A DNA stretch of 13,630 nucleotides from Candidatus Aminicenantota bacterium (GTDB lineage Bacteria > Acidobacteriota > UBA4820 > DSQY01): the NCBI GenBank assembly GCA_027365515.1, contig DAHXMK010000005.1, positions 1 to 13,630 on the forward strand. The letters run 5' to 3'. The position numbers and the translations under genes are program-made. The first letter of the stretch is position 1; each line of letters starts with the position of its first letter. A model generated the notes under the pieces. That model made no database searches, was not told the origin of the DNA, and was given only the letters and a program-made list of their open reading frames with translations. This document shows, one piece after another, positions 1 to 8,023 of the stretch.

Positions 1-366
1 GGCAGAATAGAGTGGAGCTGGCCCGCGGCGAGGATTTACAACCTCATACGCGCCGTGACGCATCCCTACCCTGGCGCCTTCACTACGGCGGGTGGAAGGA
101 AACTCTATGTCTGGTGGGGCCTGCCGGAAACCAGCCTGGCCGCCGACGGGGGAGCGAAAGAGCGATCTACGCAAGACGCTGGCATGGCGATGGGTTCGGC
201 AACTCCGGGCATGGTCGTGAGCGTGGGCCCAGGCGGCGTGCGCGTCGCCGCGGGCGAAGGCGAAGTAAGGCTGTTCAGATGCCAGCCCGAAGGGGGGCTT
301 GAGGAGGAGGCCGCCGCCTGGGCGGCCGCCAACGGAATAGTCGCAGGGACGATCCTCGGCGCGTGA
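1..366 (+). CDS. arnA: ArnA-type UDP-L-Ara4N formyltransferase, C-terminal part (5' end outside window)
   Basis: The reading frame is open from base 1 to a TGA at 364-366, giving about 121 residues. It lines up with the end of the ArnA N-terminal transformylase domain. The segment RAVTHPYPGAF (about residues 17-27) corresponds to RAVADPWPGAF in E. coli ArnA, and an OB-fold-like end follows with GMVVSVGP and NGIVAGTIL. In the known pathway this domain N-formylates UDP-4-amino-4-deoxy-L-arabinose with 10-formyl-tetrahydrofolate in the cytoplasm. In E. coli the protein would continue into the decarboxylase domain. Here it stops, and the decarboxylase is a separate gene 60 bp downstream. The catalytic half (the HxSLLP-type region) lies outside the window, so activity cannot be judged. 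A methionyl-tRNA formyltransferase is the alternative, but the ArnA-like neighbours favour this call. Confidence 0.82.
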   Translation, partial: GRIEWSWPAARIYNLIRAVTHPYPGAFTTAGGRKLYVWWGLPETSLAADGGAKERSTQDAGMAMGSATPGMVVSVGPGGVRVAAGEGEVRLFRCQPEGGLEEEAAAWAAANGIVAGTILGA

Positions 367-426
367 CACGGCATTGGCGCGGGCCGGGGCTTTGAGCGGG
401 ATGAAAATCACGCTAGGAGAGGCGAG

Positions 427-1452
427 ATGAAAGTTCTGATACTGGGCGTCAACGGCTTCATCGGCAACGCGCTGACCAGGCGCATTCTCAAGACCACCGA
501 TTGGGAAATCTACGGTATGGACCTCCAGGCCAACAAACTGGAGCACTCCCTCGGCCACGAGCGGTTCCACTTCCTTGAAGGCGACATAATGATCAACAAG
601 GAGTGGATCGAGTACCACATCAAGAAGTGCGACGTGGTCCTGCCCTTGGTCGCTATCGCCACGCCCGCGACCTACGTCAAGGCTCCGCTTCGCGTCTTCG
701 AGCTGGACTTCGAGGAGAACCTGAGGGTCATCAGGCAGTGCGTGAAGTACAAGAAGCGCGTGGTGTTCCCCTCGACGTCGGAGGTCTACGGCATGTGCCC
801 CGACAAGGAGTTCAAGGAGGACGAGAGCCCCCTGGTCTGCGGCCCGATCAACAAGCCCCGCTGGATTTACTCCTGCTCGAAGCAGCTCATGGACAGGGTC
901 ATAGCCGCCTACGGCCAGCAGGAAGGGCTTGCCTACACCTGCTTCAGGCCGTTCAATTGGATCGGCCCAAAGCTCGACGACATGGACGCCGCGAAGGAGG
1001 GCTCCTCGCGCGTCCTGACTCAGTTCATCGTCAACCTCTTCCAAGGCAAGCCGATTGACCTTGTTGACGGCGGCTCGCAGAAGCGCTGCTTCACCTGGGT
1101 GGAGGACGGCGTCGAAGGGCTGATGCGGATCATCGAAAACAAGAAGGGCGTCTGCGACGCGCAGATCTTCAACCTGGGCAATCCGAAGAACGAATGTTCC
1201 ATCAAGGAACTCGCCGAGAAGGTGGCCGCGCTCTACAAGTCGAGAAAGGCCAAGATCGCGAAATTCAAGGAGCCGGTCATTCAGGGCGTTGACAGCGAAA
1301 GCTATTACGGCAAGGGCTACCAGGACATCACCACGAGAAAGCCCTCCGTCGAAAAGGCCAAGAAGCTCCTTGGGTGGGAGCCGAAGACGGCGCTGGACGA
1401 CGCGCTGGCGATGACCTTCGACGCCTTCCTCGAAGAGTGGAACAAAGCTTAG
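427..1452 (+). CDS. arnA: ArnA C-terminal-type UDP-glucuronic acid oxidative decarboxylase (UDP-4-keto-pentose synthase), stand-alone
   Basis: This 341-residue short-chain dehydrogenase is closely similar along its whole length to the decarboxylase half of E. coli ArnA. The NAD-binding GVNGFIG motif is at residues 7-13. CDVVLPLVAIATP is at 68-80 and FELDFEENLR at 91-100. The catalytic Ser-Glu pair is in PSTSEVYGM (S118, E119), the YxxxK pair is Y148/K152, and an arginine in TTRKPS (R304) matches the catalytic Arg619 of ArnA. The enzyme oxidises and decarboxylates UDP-glucuronate to UDP-4-keto-pentose, the entry step to L-Ara4N. The ATG at 427 has an AGGAGAGG ribosome site at 415-422, so it is a true separate gene and not a fusion. 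A UDP-xylose synthase role, known for ArnA-like enzymes elsewhere, is possible, but the flanking formyltransferase and ArnD support L-Ara4N. Confidence 0.93.
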   Translation: MKVLILGVNGFIGNALTRRILKTTDWEIYGMDLQANKLEHSLGHERFHFLEGDIMINKEWIEYHIKKCDVVLPLVAIATPATYVKAPLRVFELDFEENLRVIRQCVKYKKRVVFPSTSEVYGMCPDKEFKEDESPLVCGPINKPRWIYSCSKQLMDRVIAAYGQQEGLAYTCFRPFNWIGPKLDDMDAAKEGSSRVLTQFIVNLFQGKPIDLVDGGSQKRCFTWVEDGVEGLMRIIENKKGVCDAQIFNLGNPKNECSIKELAEKVAALYKSRKAKIAKFKEPVIQGVDSESYYGKGYQDITTRKPSVEKAKKLLGWEPKTALDDALAMTFDAFLEEWNKA

Positions 1453-1461
1453 GGGGCCGCG

Positions 1462-2547
1462 ATGGGCTTCTTCAAGGGCCTTCTCGGCATGAAGCCGTTG
1501 CAACCGACCGCCACGGAACGGACCGCCTACAGCGGCGTGCCCGAGAGCGACCTTGAGAAGAGGCTCGAACACATGCAGGAAATTCCCAAGACGAACGAGC
1601 CGGCGCAAGCGATCAAGCCCTCGGCCCCGTTGCCGGAAGGGACGCCCGTGGTGGGGTTGCGCATTGACGTTGACACGCACGAGGGAATGCGCGACGGCGT
1701 GCCGAAGCTGTTGGAGGTTCTAGGCCGGGCTGGAGTGAAGGGGACTTTCTACCTGGCGATGGGGCCGGACAACTCGGGACGGGCGATCTTCAACGCGTTG
1801 CGCCCCGGTTTCCTGGCGAAGATGTTTCGCTCCGGGGCGCCGAAGCTTTACAGCGCCCGAACGATGCTGTCGGGAACGCTCCTGCCGGCGCGCCAGATTG
1901 CGGCCGGTTTTCCAGAGATAGCCAAGAGAATTGCGTCGGAAGGCCACGAAGCAGGCGTTCACGCGTGGGACCACAGGAGCTGGCAGGACAAGCTCAACAA
2001 GAGGCCCTCGGATTGGGCGGCCAACGAGCTTGAAAAGGCCTACGAATCATACGTCTCCATATTCGGAACGAAGCCTCGAACCTTCGCCGCGCCGGCGTGG
2101 CTCTGCGACAACGAAAGCCTGATCTACGAGGAAAATTTCGGCCTCGTTTACGCGAGCGACTGCCGTGGCACCGACCCATTCTTCCCGGTCATTGACGTAA
2201 GAATACTCAAGACCCCGCAAGTTCCGGCCACCCTGCCGACGCTGGACGAGGCGCTCGGCAACAGCCACGAGAGCGCGGAGTCGTTTTACGATTTCATTCT
2301 TAAGGAGATTAAACCTGGCGAATGGCCCGTTTTGACGATACACGCCGAAATCGAGGGCGGGCCGTACGCCGGGGCTTTCGAGGCTTTCCTCGCGAAGGCC
2401 AGGGAGAGGGGAGTGGCCGTTGTGCCGCTCAAGGAGCTTCTAGCCTTGAGGCTCGCCACCGGCAAGCCGCTGCCGCGATGCACGCTGTCATACGCCGCCG
2501 TTGACGGCCGCCACGGCGTCGTCTCGATGCAGATGTTCGAAGTATAG
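1462..2547 (+). CDS. arnD: ArnD-type 4-deoxy-4-formamido-L-arabinose-phosphoundecaprenol deformylase with N-terminal extension
   Basis: This 361-residue polysaccharide-deacetylase (NodB-like) protein lines up with ArnD. VGLRIDVDT (residues 64-72) holds the aspartates D69/D71, GVHAWDH (165-171) holds metal ligands H167 and H171, SDCRG is at 232-236, and TIHAEIEG (292-299) holds H294. ArnD removes the formyl group from undecaprenyl-phosphate-Ara4FN at the inner membrane, so that L-Ara4N can be moved and added to lipid A. E. coli ArnD begins almost at VGLRIDVDT; here about 60 residues precede it (MGFFKGLLGM start, then a Pro/Ala/Glu-rich stretch) with no membrane segment. I keep the ATG at 1462 because AGGGGG lies just before it, the gap to the decarboxylase is 9 bp, and the extension has GC-rich third positions like coding DNA. 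An internal GTG at 1648, with GGAAGGG upstream, is the alternative start. Confidence 0.9.
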   Translation: MGFFKGLLGMKPLQPTATERTAYSGVPESDLEKRLEHMQEIPKTNEPAQAIKPSAPLPEGTPVVGLRIDVDTHEGMRDGVPKLLEVLGRAGVKGTFYLAMGPDNSGRAIFNALRPGFLAKMFRSGAPKLYSARTMLSGTLLPARQIAAGFPEIAKRIASEGHEAGVHAWDHRSWQDKLNKRPSDWAANELEKAYESYVSIFGTKPRTFAAPAWLCDNESLIYEENFGLVYASDCRGTDPFFPVIDVRILKTPQVPATLPTLDEALGNSHESAESFYDFILKEIKPGEWPVLTIHAEIEGGPYAGAFEAFLAKARERGVAVVPLKELLALRLATGKPLPRCTLSYAAVDGRHGVVSMQMFEV

Positions 2548-2559
2548 AGGAGGGGCTAA

Positions 2560-4737
2560 ATGAAGATCAGATGGTTGTTTGCGTTGATTCTGGCAATCGC
2601 GTGTATAGGCAAAGTGGCGTACGCCAAAGAGCACGACTTGCCGCCATTCACTTGGCCGGCCGCTGCAACGCAGGATGAAATCGCGGAGGGGAAGAAGCTG
2701 CCCACAAGGTCGGGACTGGTGCTGTTGAAGCGCCATTGCGTCATGCAGATCAGGAGCTATGGAACGTCTCCCAGCGGCGTTTACAAGGACGAATTTCTGC
2801 GATTCTTGATAGTGGACGATAAGGGCGTTCACAACAGCCAAATCGTATTGAACGACGATACGAAGTTCGTAGCTGAAGTTGTGGAGGGGCGAACCGTTCT
2901 TCCTGATGGAAAGATGGTTCCTGTTGACCCCGAGAAGGACATTGTGAAATCCGAGGTGAAGGTTGGCACGGAAAAGGAGGCGGACTCCGTGCTTGCAACA
3001 GTTAATTTTCCTGCCACGCAGGTTGGAGCGATCCTAGAGCTGCACGCGGTGCTGAAGTGGAAAACCGAGAACTATTTCGGATGGTACTATCACCTTTACA
3101 GGGCACCGACCCAATACAGTGAACTTCTAGTGTGGAAGGACTCACCATCGCTTGAGACATCACTTGAGGTTGAACTAATGGGCGGCGTGGGTGACGAACC
3201 TTGGTCGGTATGTGTTCTAGGCGCGCCGGCGGGAACAGTGAATCTTGCGGCTCCATCCAAAGGAATCATCGATGTCAAAATGGGGAAGTACGTGCCCCTG
3301 CGCGAGGAAGTGGGTGCGCCACCTTTGAGAAGAACCATGCCGATTTTTCTCTGTTATATCAACGAGAACGAATTTTATTCATCTGAGAAGAAACATTTTC
3401 AATCCGCGCTAGGAATGGATGACCGGGGCCTGGTTACTGGGATCAGCTTTCCTCCGGATGAAGACAGCACTAAGTACTGGAAGGATTATTTGAAGAAGGA
3501 CAAAAAGGCCGATGATGACTTCATGCGCATGACGGGGGCGGTGGGCGATGTGGCATTGGAGATGGTCGCTCCAGCGTCAAAAAACCAGGAGGAACGCGTA
3601 AAGGCTTTGTACGAATACACACAAGCCCATTTGCGATATACGCCCGGCGCTGACAGTGTTACAAGCGTGGGTGCCGTGGCTAGAAGAGGAATGATATCGG
3701 CTTGGCAGGGAACGCTTTATTTCGCGGCGCTGCTGAAGCGCGCCAATATACAGTATGAGCTGGGATTGGTGACATCGCGATACAACATTCGCTTTGCGCC
3801 AACACTTACCAACAGCGACCTTTTTGGCTTTGCTACTATTGTCAGGGTGGCCTCGGTGAAGGGAAGCCCGGAATTCTTCATGCCTGGGCAACTGGGCGTC
3901 AACTACGGCGATCTTCCGGAAATTTACCAAGATTCAGGTGCTATATTTTTGAGGAAAGACGACTCGGTCGAATGGGTGCCAACGCCTTCAGCGGACCTTT
4001 CCCTTGAGCCGACAACTTATCGATGCCATGGCGCTCTGGACGCAAGCGGCGGCTTCAGCGGCACGCTAACAGTAGCCAAAGGGGGCGCTCCGGGCAAATA
4101 TTTTCTCTGGTATTATCTTGAGCAGCAGTATTCGGAAGCCAACCCGCCAAAGGAGAGGAAGGACCGGCCCGATCCTGTCAAAGTCCGGAAGGATTTGGAG
4201 AAAAGGCTCAAGGAAGAGATGGCACTGCCAGGAAACCATTGGGCGTTGGCGGAGCCGGCTGTTTCAACACTTCCTAAAGATCCTTCTTTGCCGTATACAT
4301 TGCAGGCAAAGCTCACCGGAAACGGGTTGGCACAGACGACTGGAACTCAGTGGATGGTATACGCTTTTCCCCTCTATAGCGGCTATACCAACCTTTACAC
4401 GGAAGCGGTGCGCTTTTATCCGATATGGTCGGACCAAGCAGGTCACTTCGTCGTGGAGGGGGAAGTCTCTCTGCCACAAGGATACAAGGTCTCCGAACTT
4501 CCGAAGCCTTTGGATGTGCAAGGACCCTATGGCTGCAAAATAGGATCTAACATCGAATCCGTCGAGAAGGACGGAGTAGTCACGCTCCATTCCAAGATCT
4601 CCTTTGACATACCGCAGATCGTTGGCAAGGACGATTATTCCGCGTTTCGCTCATATATGACCGCTCTAGCTCAGGCAATGCAAGAGAGGTGCATCATAAC
4701 TCCAGCAGCCGGAGCGGCGAAAAAGGAGTTGGAGTAG
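2560..4737 (+). CDS. Exported DUF3857 / transglutaminase-like protein lacking the catalytic triad
   Basis: This 725-residue protein starts with a signal peptide (hydrophobic residues 5-20, possible cleavage after AYA at 21-23). The first part of the hydrophobic run, LAIAC ending at C15, would also pass as a permissive lipobox, so a lipoprotein is possible. Residues about 45-215 resemble DUF3857 (GRTVLPDGKMVPVDP, then FPATQVGAILELHAVLKW). Residues about 340-460 follow the transglutaminase-like fold. At the aligned active-site positions it has A381 instead of Cys (SAWQGTLYFAALLKRANI), T426 instead of His (LFGFATIVRV) and M441 instead of Asp (EFFMPGQ), and no other cysteine lies in this part. 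The remaining C-terminus is beta-rich, as in DUF3858-type tails. It is therefore probably a non-catalytic periplasmic protein. AGAGGAGGGG precedes the start, 12 bp after arnD, and the next gene starts 3 bp after the stop. Codon third positions are clearly less GC-rich than in the arn genes. Substrate and role are unknown. Confidence 0.8.
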   Translation: MKIRWLFALILAIACIGKVAYAKEHDLPPFTWPAAATQDEIAEGKKLPTRSGLVLLKRHCVMQIRSYGTSPSGVYKDEFLRFLIVDDKGVHNSQIVLNDDTKFVAEVVEGRTVLPDGKMVPVDPEKDIVKSEVKVGTEKEADSVLATVNFPATQVGAILELHAVLKWKTENYFGWYYHLYRAPTQYSELLVWKDSPSLETSLEVELMGGVGDEPWSVCVLGAPAGTVNLAAPSKGIIDVKMGKYVPLREEVGAPPLRRTMPIFLCYINENEFYSSEKKHFQSALGMDDRGLVTGISFPPDEDSTKYWKDYLKKDKKADDDFMRMTGAVGDVALEMVAPASKNQEERVKALYEYTQAHLRYTPGADSVTSVGAVARRGMISAWQGTLYFAALLKRANIQYELGLVTSRYNIRFAPTLTNSDLFGFATIVRVASVKGSPEFFMPGQLGVNYGDLPEIYQDSGAIFLRKDDSVEWVPTPSADLSLEPTTYRCHGALDASGGFSGTLTVAKGGAPGKYFLWYYLEQQYSEANPPKERKDRPDPVKVRKDLEKRLKEEMALPGNHWALAEPAVSTLPKDPSLPYTLQAKLTGNGLAQTTGTQWMVYAFPLYSGYTNLYTEAVRFYPIWSDQAGHFVVEGEVSLPQGYKVSELPKPLDVQGPYGCKIGSNIESVEKDGVVTLHSKISFDIPQIVGKDDYSAFRSYMTALAQAMQERCIITPAAGAAKKELE

Positions 4738-4740
4738 ACG

Positions 4741-6762
4741 ATGAACAATGCCTGGAAAATATGTGCAATCGCGCTGATGACGCCATTATGCGCGATGGCG
4801 TCATTTCTGGAGCCTACGTGGGCGCGAAATTACGAGCAAGATCCTTCTCCATCCGGGCCCTACATTGCCAAAAGCGATCCTTACGCTGCGGTTGTGACGG
4901 AGCGATTATTCTCTCTCGACGGGGCGGACCGAATCGTGGAAACGTTTCATCAGGTGTTGGAAAACGTCTCTGGGCGTGAGAAAAGCATCATCCTGTCAAT
5001 AAGCTACGACGCCAGCAGGGAGGAGTTGAGTGACGTGGAGGTTTATATCCATCGTCGGATCACTTGGGACCACGTCAACGTAGAGAAATCATCTGCGGAG
5101 CAGAAATCGAAATTGGGGAATATGCTCGCCGTGGTTGATGACGAAGTCGTAAAGCCCGGCCACCGAGTCGTCCTGCAATACACGCTGACCAGCACTCTCG
5201 CCATGAGGCCGGGATTAAGGGACCCGCTTTGGGACTACGGCCTGCCTTCGGCCAGGGTAAGGTTCGTAGTGGACAGCGATAGTTTCGCCAAAGGGCTGAG
5301 GATGTCTCTGATGCTTCCGCAGGGAATGGCAATGCCGGCGAGCTTTCACAAAGAAAGCGAGCTTGTTTGCGAGGCGGATAAGGTGCCTGCTGGCAAGCGC
5401 ATCGGATGGAGCTACAGCTATACGCCGGAATGGACGACGCGATTTCCATGTCTCAGCATTTATACTGAATCAATGGCTTCTCTTTCCGGTTACGAAAAGG
5501 GGTTCGAGAAGGAATGGGAGAAAGTCGCGTCCGCAAGCGACAAGCAACTGTTGACCGCGGAAGTGGCCAAGATAACAGGTGGTGCCAAGACATTGCTCGA
5601 ACGCTCCAAGGCTATTGCCGCTTTCGTGCAAGGGGCCATCCAATATGATGACAGCAACGGCCAAGGTGCCAACGCTACTATTCCATTGCCAGTGAGCGAG
5701 ACGCTGAGATCAATGAAAGCGGACTGCAAAGGCAAAGTTCTTCTTGCACAGGCGCTGTTTAAAGCAATCGGTGTCGCAAGCCGCCCGATATTGGTCTATG
5801 CCGGTGAGGACTACAGCGAGATACGCGACCCTGCCGCAGCTTTTGGATTCAACCACGTAATCATGGCGGTCAACTGGCCTAATGAGGCCCCGGCGCTGGA
5901 AACGCAGTTGAAAGATGGCCCGGCGAAGGGAGACGTCCTATTCGACCCTACCAGCGAGACAGCAGGCTTTGGTGAGCCTATCCCTGGACTTGAAGGCGTG
6001 CAGGGAATGTTGGTGGACAGCACCGGGGGCGGGCTATTTGCTATACACACGACGGTCCCGTCGGTCGAACTGTGTCGTATGCGAGTCCAATCGTTGATAA
6101 GTGGCGATGGAAATCTTCTTGCCAACATCAAGATAACCGATAACGGATGTTCCTACGCCACATACAAGGCCATTGCCAGGTATTCCCAAGACGACATTCG
6201 AAGATCACTCGTTGCCTTGCTTGCGCCTCATATGGCTTCCATCTCGATAACCAGATGCTCGGTAACGAGGGCGTGGGAAAGCGCGAGCGGATTGACGGAG
6301 ATATCGCTTTCCCTCTCGGCTTCAGGGTGCCTGCAACAGATGTCATCAGGGCTGTTGTTGACCAGCCCCAGCGGCATGGCGGCGGCGCTCATCGGATTGC
6401 CCAACGGATTGACGCCCGTAGCTCCTCCAAACCAGGATGACAAGATTGTCCTTACCCCGCCTTGGGATTACAGAGGGCACGCCGTCGGTGCAGGCAAGTC
6501 AATTGAAATATTGATGGAAACCGAGATTCAAAACGGCAACACCATAGTGATCCCACCCGCCCGCAGCGACGATAAACCTTGGGCGAAGGTGAACTGGGAG
6601 TGGCAGCCATCTTCTGAAGGTTCCGCCATAAAATGTTCTGCTAAAGTGGAGTTTAAGAGGGGGGTGTGGTCCCAAGATGAGCGAAAGGCACACCTGGAAT
6701 TTGTTGATGAATTATTGACTTCTCTTTATGCACCCTGGACGGTGAAGGCGAAGCAAGGTTAG
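4741..6762 (+). CDS. Exported transglutaminase-like (papain-fold) protein with intact Cys-His-Asp triad
   Basis: This 673-residue protein starts with a hydrophobic signal segment (about residues 5-24) and probable cleavage near PTWA/RN, so it is likely periplasmic or outer-membrane facing. The N-terminal 250 residues are beta-rich and resemble DUF3857-type regions. The core at about 285-410 is a transglutaminase-like domain: C329 in MKADCKGKVLLAQALFKAIG, H372 in FGFNHVIMAV, and D402 in LFDPTSE. This is the classic triad order and spacing. The C-terminal part ends with a beta-sandwich-like tail. Members of this fold act as proteases, amidases or cross-linking enzymes; the substrate cannot be read from sequence. 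It follows its triad-less relative by 3 bp, with AAGGAG inside the end of that gene, so the two are probably translated together. It is the last gene before a strong terminator. Confidence 0.82.
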   Translation: MNNAWKICAIALMTPLCAMASFLEPTWARNYEQDPSPSGPYIAKSDPYAAVVTERLFSLDGADRIVETFHQVLENVSGREKSIILSISYDASREELSDVEVYIHRRITWDHVNVEKSSAEQKSKLGNMLAVVDDEVVKPGHRVVLQYTLTSTLAMRPGLRDPLWDYGLPSARVRFVVDSDSFAKGLRMSLMLPQGMAMPASFHKESELVCEADKVPAGKRIGWSYSYTPEWTTRFPCLSIYTESMASLSGYEKGFEKEWEKVASASDKQLLTAEVAKITGGAKTLLERSKAIAAFVQGAIQYDDSNGQGANATIPLPVSETLRSMKADCKGKVLLAQALFKAIGVASRPILVYAGEDYSEIRDPAAAFGFNHVIMAVNWPNEAPALETQLKDGPAKGDVLFDPTSETAGFGEPIPGLEGVQGMLVDSTGGGLFAIHTTVPSVELCRMRVQSLISGDGNLLANIKITDNGCSYATYKAIARYSQDDIRRSLVALLAPHMASISITRCSVTRAWESASGLTEISLSLSASGCLQQMSSGLLLTSPSGMAAALIGLPNGLTPVAPPNQDDKIVLTPPWDYRGHAVGAGKSIEILMETEIQNGNTIVIPPARSDDKPWAKVNWEWQPSSEGSAIKCSAKVEFKRGVWSQDERKAHLEFVDELLTSLYAPWTVKAKQG

Positions 6763-6827
6763 CAATAGAACAAACGATCCGCGCTACGATTGAACACGGT
6801 GGTTGTCCTGATACGAACGCCCGAAGC

Positions 6828-6870
6828 GTGAAGAGTCAACGCAAGCCTCGACTCTTCACCCTGTTTTTTT
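6828..6870 (+). terminator. Rho-independent terminator of the arn/transglutaminase block
   Basis: A perfect 10-bp inverted repeat, GTGAAGAGTC (6828-6837) and GACTCTTCAC (6850-6859), encloses a 12-base loop. CCTG and seven T (6864-6870) follow. It lies 66 bp after the last + strand gene. The T run touches the stop codon of the convergent gene, and the reverse orientation has no T run, so it is one-directional. Confidence 0.88.
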
Positions 6871-7999
6871 ATCCTCCCAGCGGATTGGCGCAGTTGGAGC
6901 AGAACTTGGCTCCGGCCGGGTTCTGGGTGTGGCACTTGGGGCATTCGGATGTGGCCGGCTGCATCGGCTTGCCGCACGTGTTGCAGAACTTGGCTCCGGC
7001 GGGGTTCTGCGCGTGGCACGAAGGGCAGGCTTGGCCGGGCTGGGTGAGCGGCTTGCCGCAGGCTTGGCAGAATTTGCCGTTGGCCGGATTGGCCTGGCCG
7101 CACGCGGCGCAGACTATTCCAGTGGCGGCGGCCGCGCTGGCGGCCTGAGCCTGCTGGGACTGGCCCATGGCCTGCCCGATCATGCCGGGGATCATCATAC
7201 CCATTCCGGCTCCCACGCCGAGGCCCATTCCCGCGGAAGCCGCGCCGGCGCTGGGATTCTTGGCCGCTTCTTCCATCGAGCGCGCCGCCTTGTACTGCAT
7301 GTATGTTCCCATGTTGCCGACGGCGGCCATTCCAGAGCGCTCGTCAATGGCCTTCTGCACCTCCTCGGGCGGGGTTATCGCGCCGATGAAGAAGTCAACG
7401 AGTTCAAGGCCGTACTTGGAGAAGTCCGCCTTGACGCGGGCCTTGAGCGCCTCCGAGAGTTCGTCGTAAAGCCGCGCGAGGTCGAGGATGCTCTTGAGGT
7501 TTTCACCGAGCACGTCATTCAGCCGCGCGACGATGGCGTCCTTCATGTAGGACTCGACGCCTTCGGACGTGGTGACCCCCTGGCTTCCGACGAAGGTGTT
7601 CATGAAGAGCGTCGGCTCGGCGACTTTCGTGGCGAATTTTCCGAAGGCGCGCAGCCGCACCATGGCGAAGTCGGCGTCCCTGAAAAGGATCGGCTCCTTC
7701 GTTCCCCACTTGAGGTCGGTGAAGACCTTGCGGTTTACGTAGTAAACGTCCGCGCGGAAAGGCGACGTGCCGCCGAACGGAAGGTTAATCAGCTTCGTCA
7801 GAAGTGGGACGTTGGCGGTGGTCAGCGTGTGGCGGCCGGGCCCGAACACGTCCAGGGCCTTGCCGTCCCTGAAGAAGATCGCCCACTGGCTTTCCTGAAC
7901 GACCAACTGCGCGCCGAGCTTCAGCTCTCCGCCCGCTTCGAAGCGGTGGACCATCTCCTGGCCGGAATCGTCGAACCACTGGATGACTTCGATCGCCAT
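6869..7999 (-). CDS. SPFH/Band-7 protein with three C-terminal zinc ribbons (YdjI-like)
   Basis: This 376-residue protein has no signal peptide or membrane segment. Residues about 20-225 resemble the SPFH domain of the YdjI / virion-core-like branch: QWAIFFRDGKALDVFGPGRHTL at 38-59, then TDLKWGTKEPILFRD and GLELVDFFIGAITPPEEVQ. A linker rich in Ala, Gly and Met (about 247-293) leads to three zinc ribbons of the CxxC-x10-CxxC type. Their cysteines are 297/300/311/314, 325/328/339/342 and 353/356/367/370, an exact 28-residue period. Related proteins are cytoplasmic, associate with membranes and are often encoded with membrane-stress genes such as PspA; that is family knowledge, and no PspA is seen here. 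The ATG at 7999 is preceded by a purine-rich stretch (GTAGGGAT). It is the last gene of a three-gene cassette. The exact role is unknown. Confidence 0.85.
   Translation of the reverse strand: MAIEVIQWFDDSGQEMVHRFEAGGELKLGAQLVVQESQWAIFFRDGKALDVFGPGRHTLTTANVPLLTKLINLPFGGTSPFRADVYYVNRKVFTDLKWGTKEPILFRDADFAMVRLRAFGKFATKVAEPTLFMNTFVGSQGVTTSEGVESYMKDAIVARLNDVLGENLKSILDLARLYDELSEALKARVKADFSKYGLELVDFFIGAITPPEEVQKAIDERSGMAAVGNMGTYMQYKAARSMEEAAKNPSAGAASAGMGLGVGAGMGMMIPGMIGQAMGQSQQAQAASAAAATGIVCAACGQANPANGKFCQACGKPLTQPGQACPSCHAQNPAGAKFCNTCGKPMQPATSECPKCHTQNPAGAKFCSNCANPLGG
6872..7123 (-). repeat. Three tandem 84-bp units encoding zinc ribbons
   Basis: The end of the SPFH gene is built from three 84-bp units. 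The segment GCAGAACTTGGCTCCGGC begins at 6899 and again at 6983, and a diverged copy (GCAGAATTTGCCG) begins at 7067. The two copies nearest the 3' end of the gene are most alike in DNA, which suggests recent duplication of one module. Confidence 0.85.
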
Positions 8000-8023
8000 A
8001 TCCCTACCCGCCTTTCTTGTTAA

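Noticed and set aside
4741..4840. Lipobox in the triad-intact transglutaminase-like protein
   Set aside because: The cysteines in the signal segment (C8 and C17) are preceded by Ile and Leu, not by Ala/Gly/Ser as a lipobox requires.
6929..8023. A 364-codon + strand frame opposite the SPFH gene
   Set aside because: It mirrors the SPFH gene, with Arg/Gly/His-rich composition and no domain. The SPFH and zinc-ribbon motifs fix the real strand.
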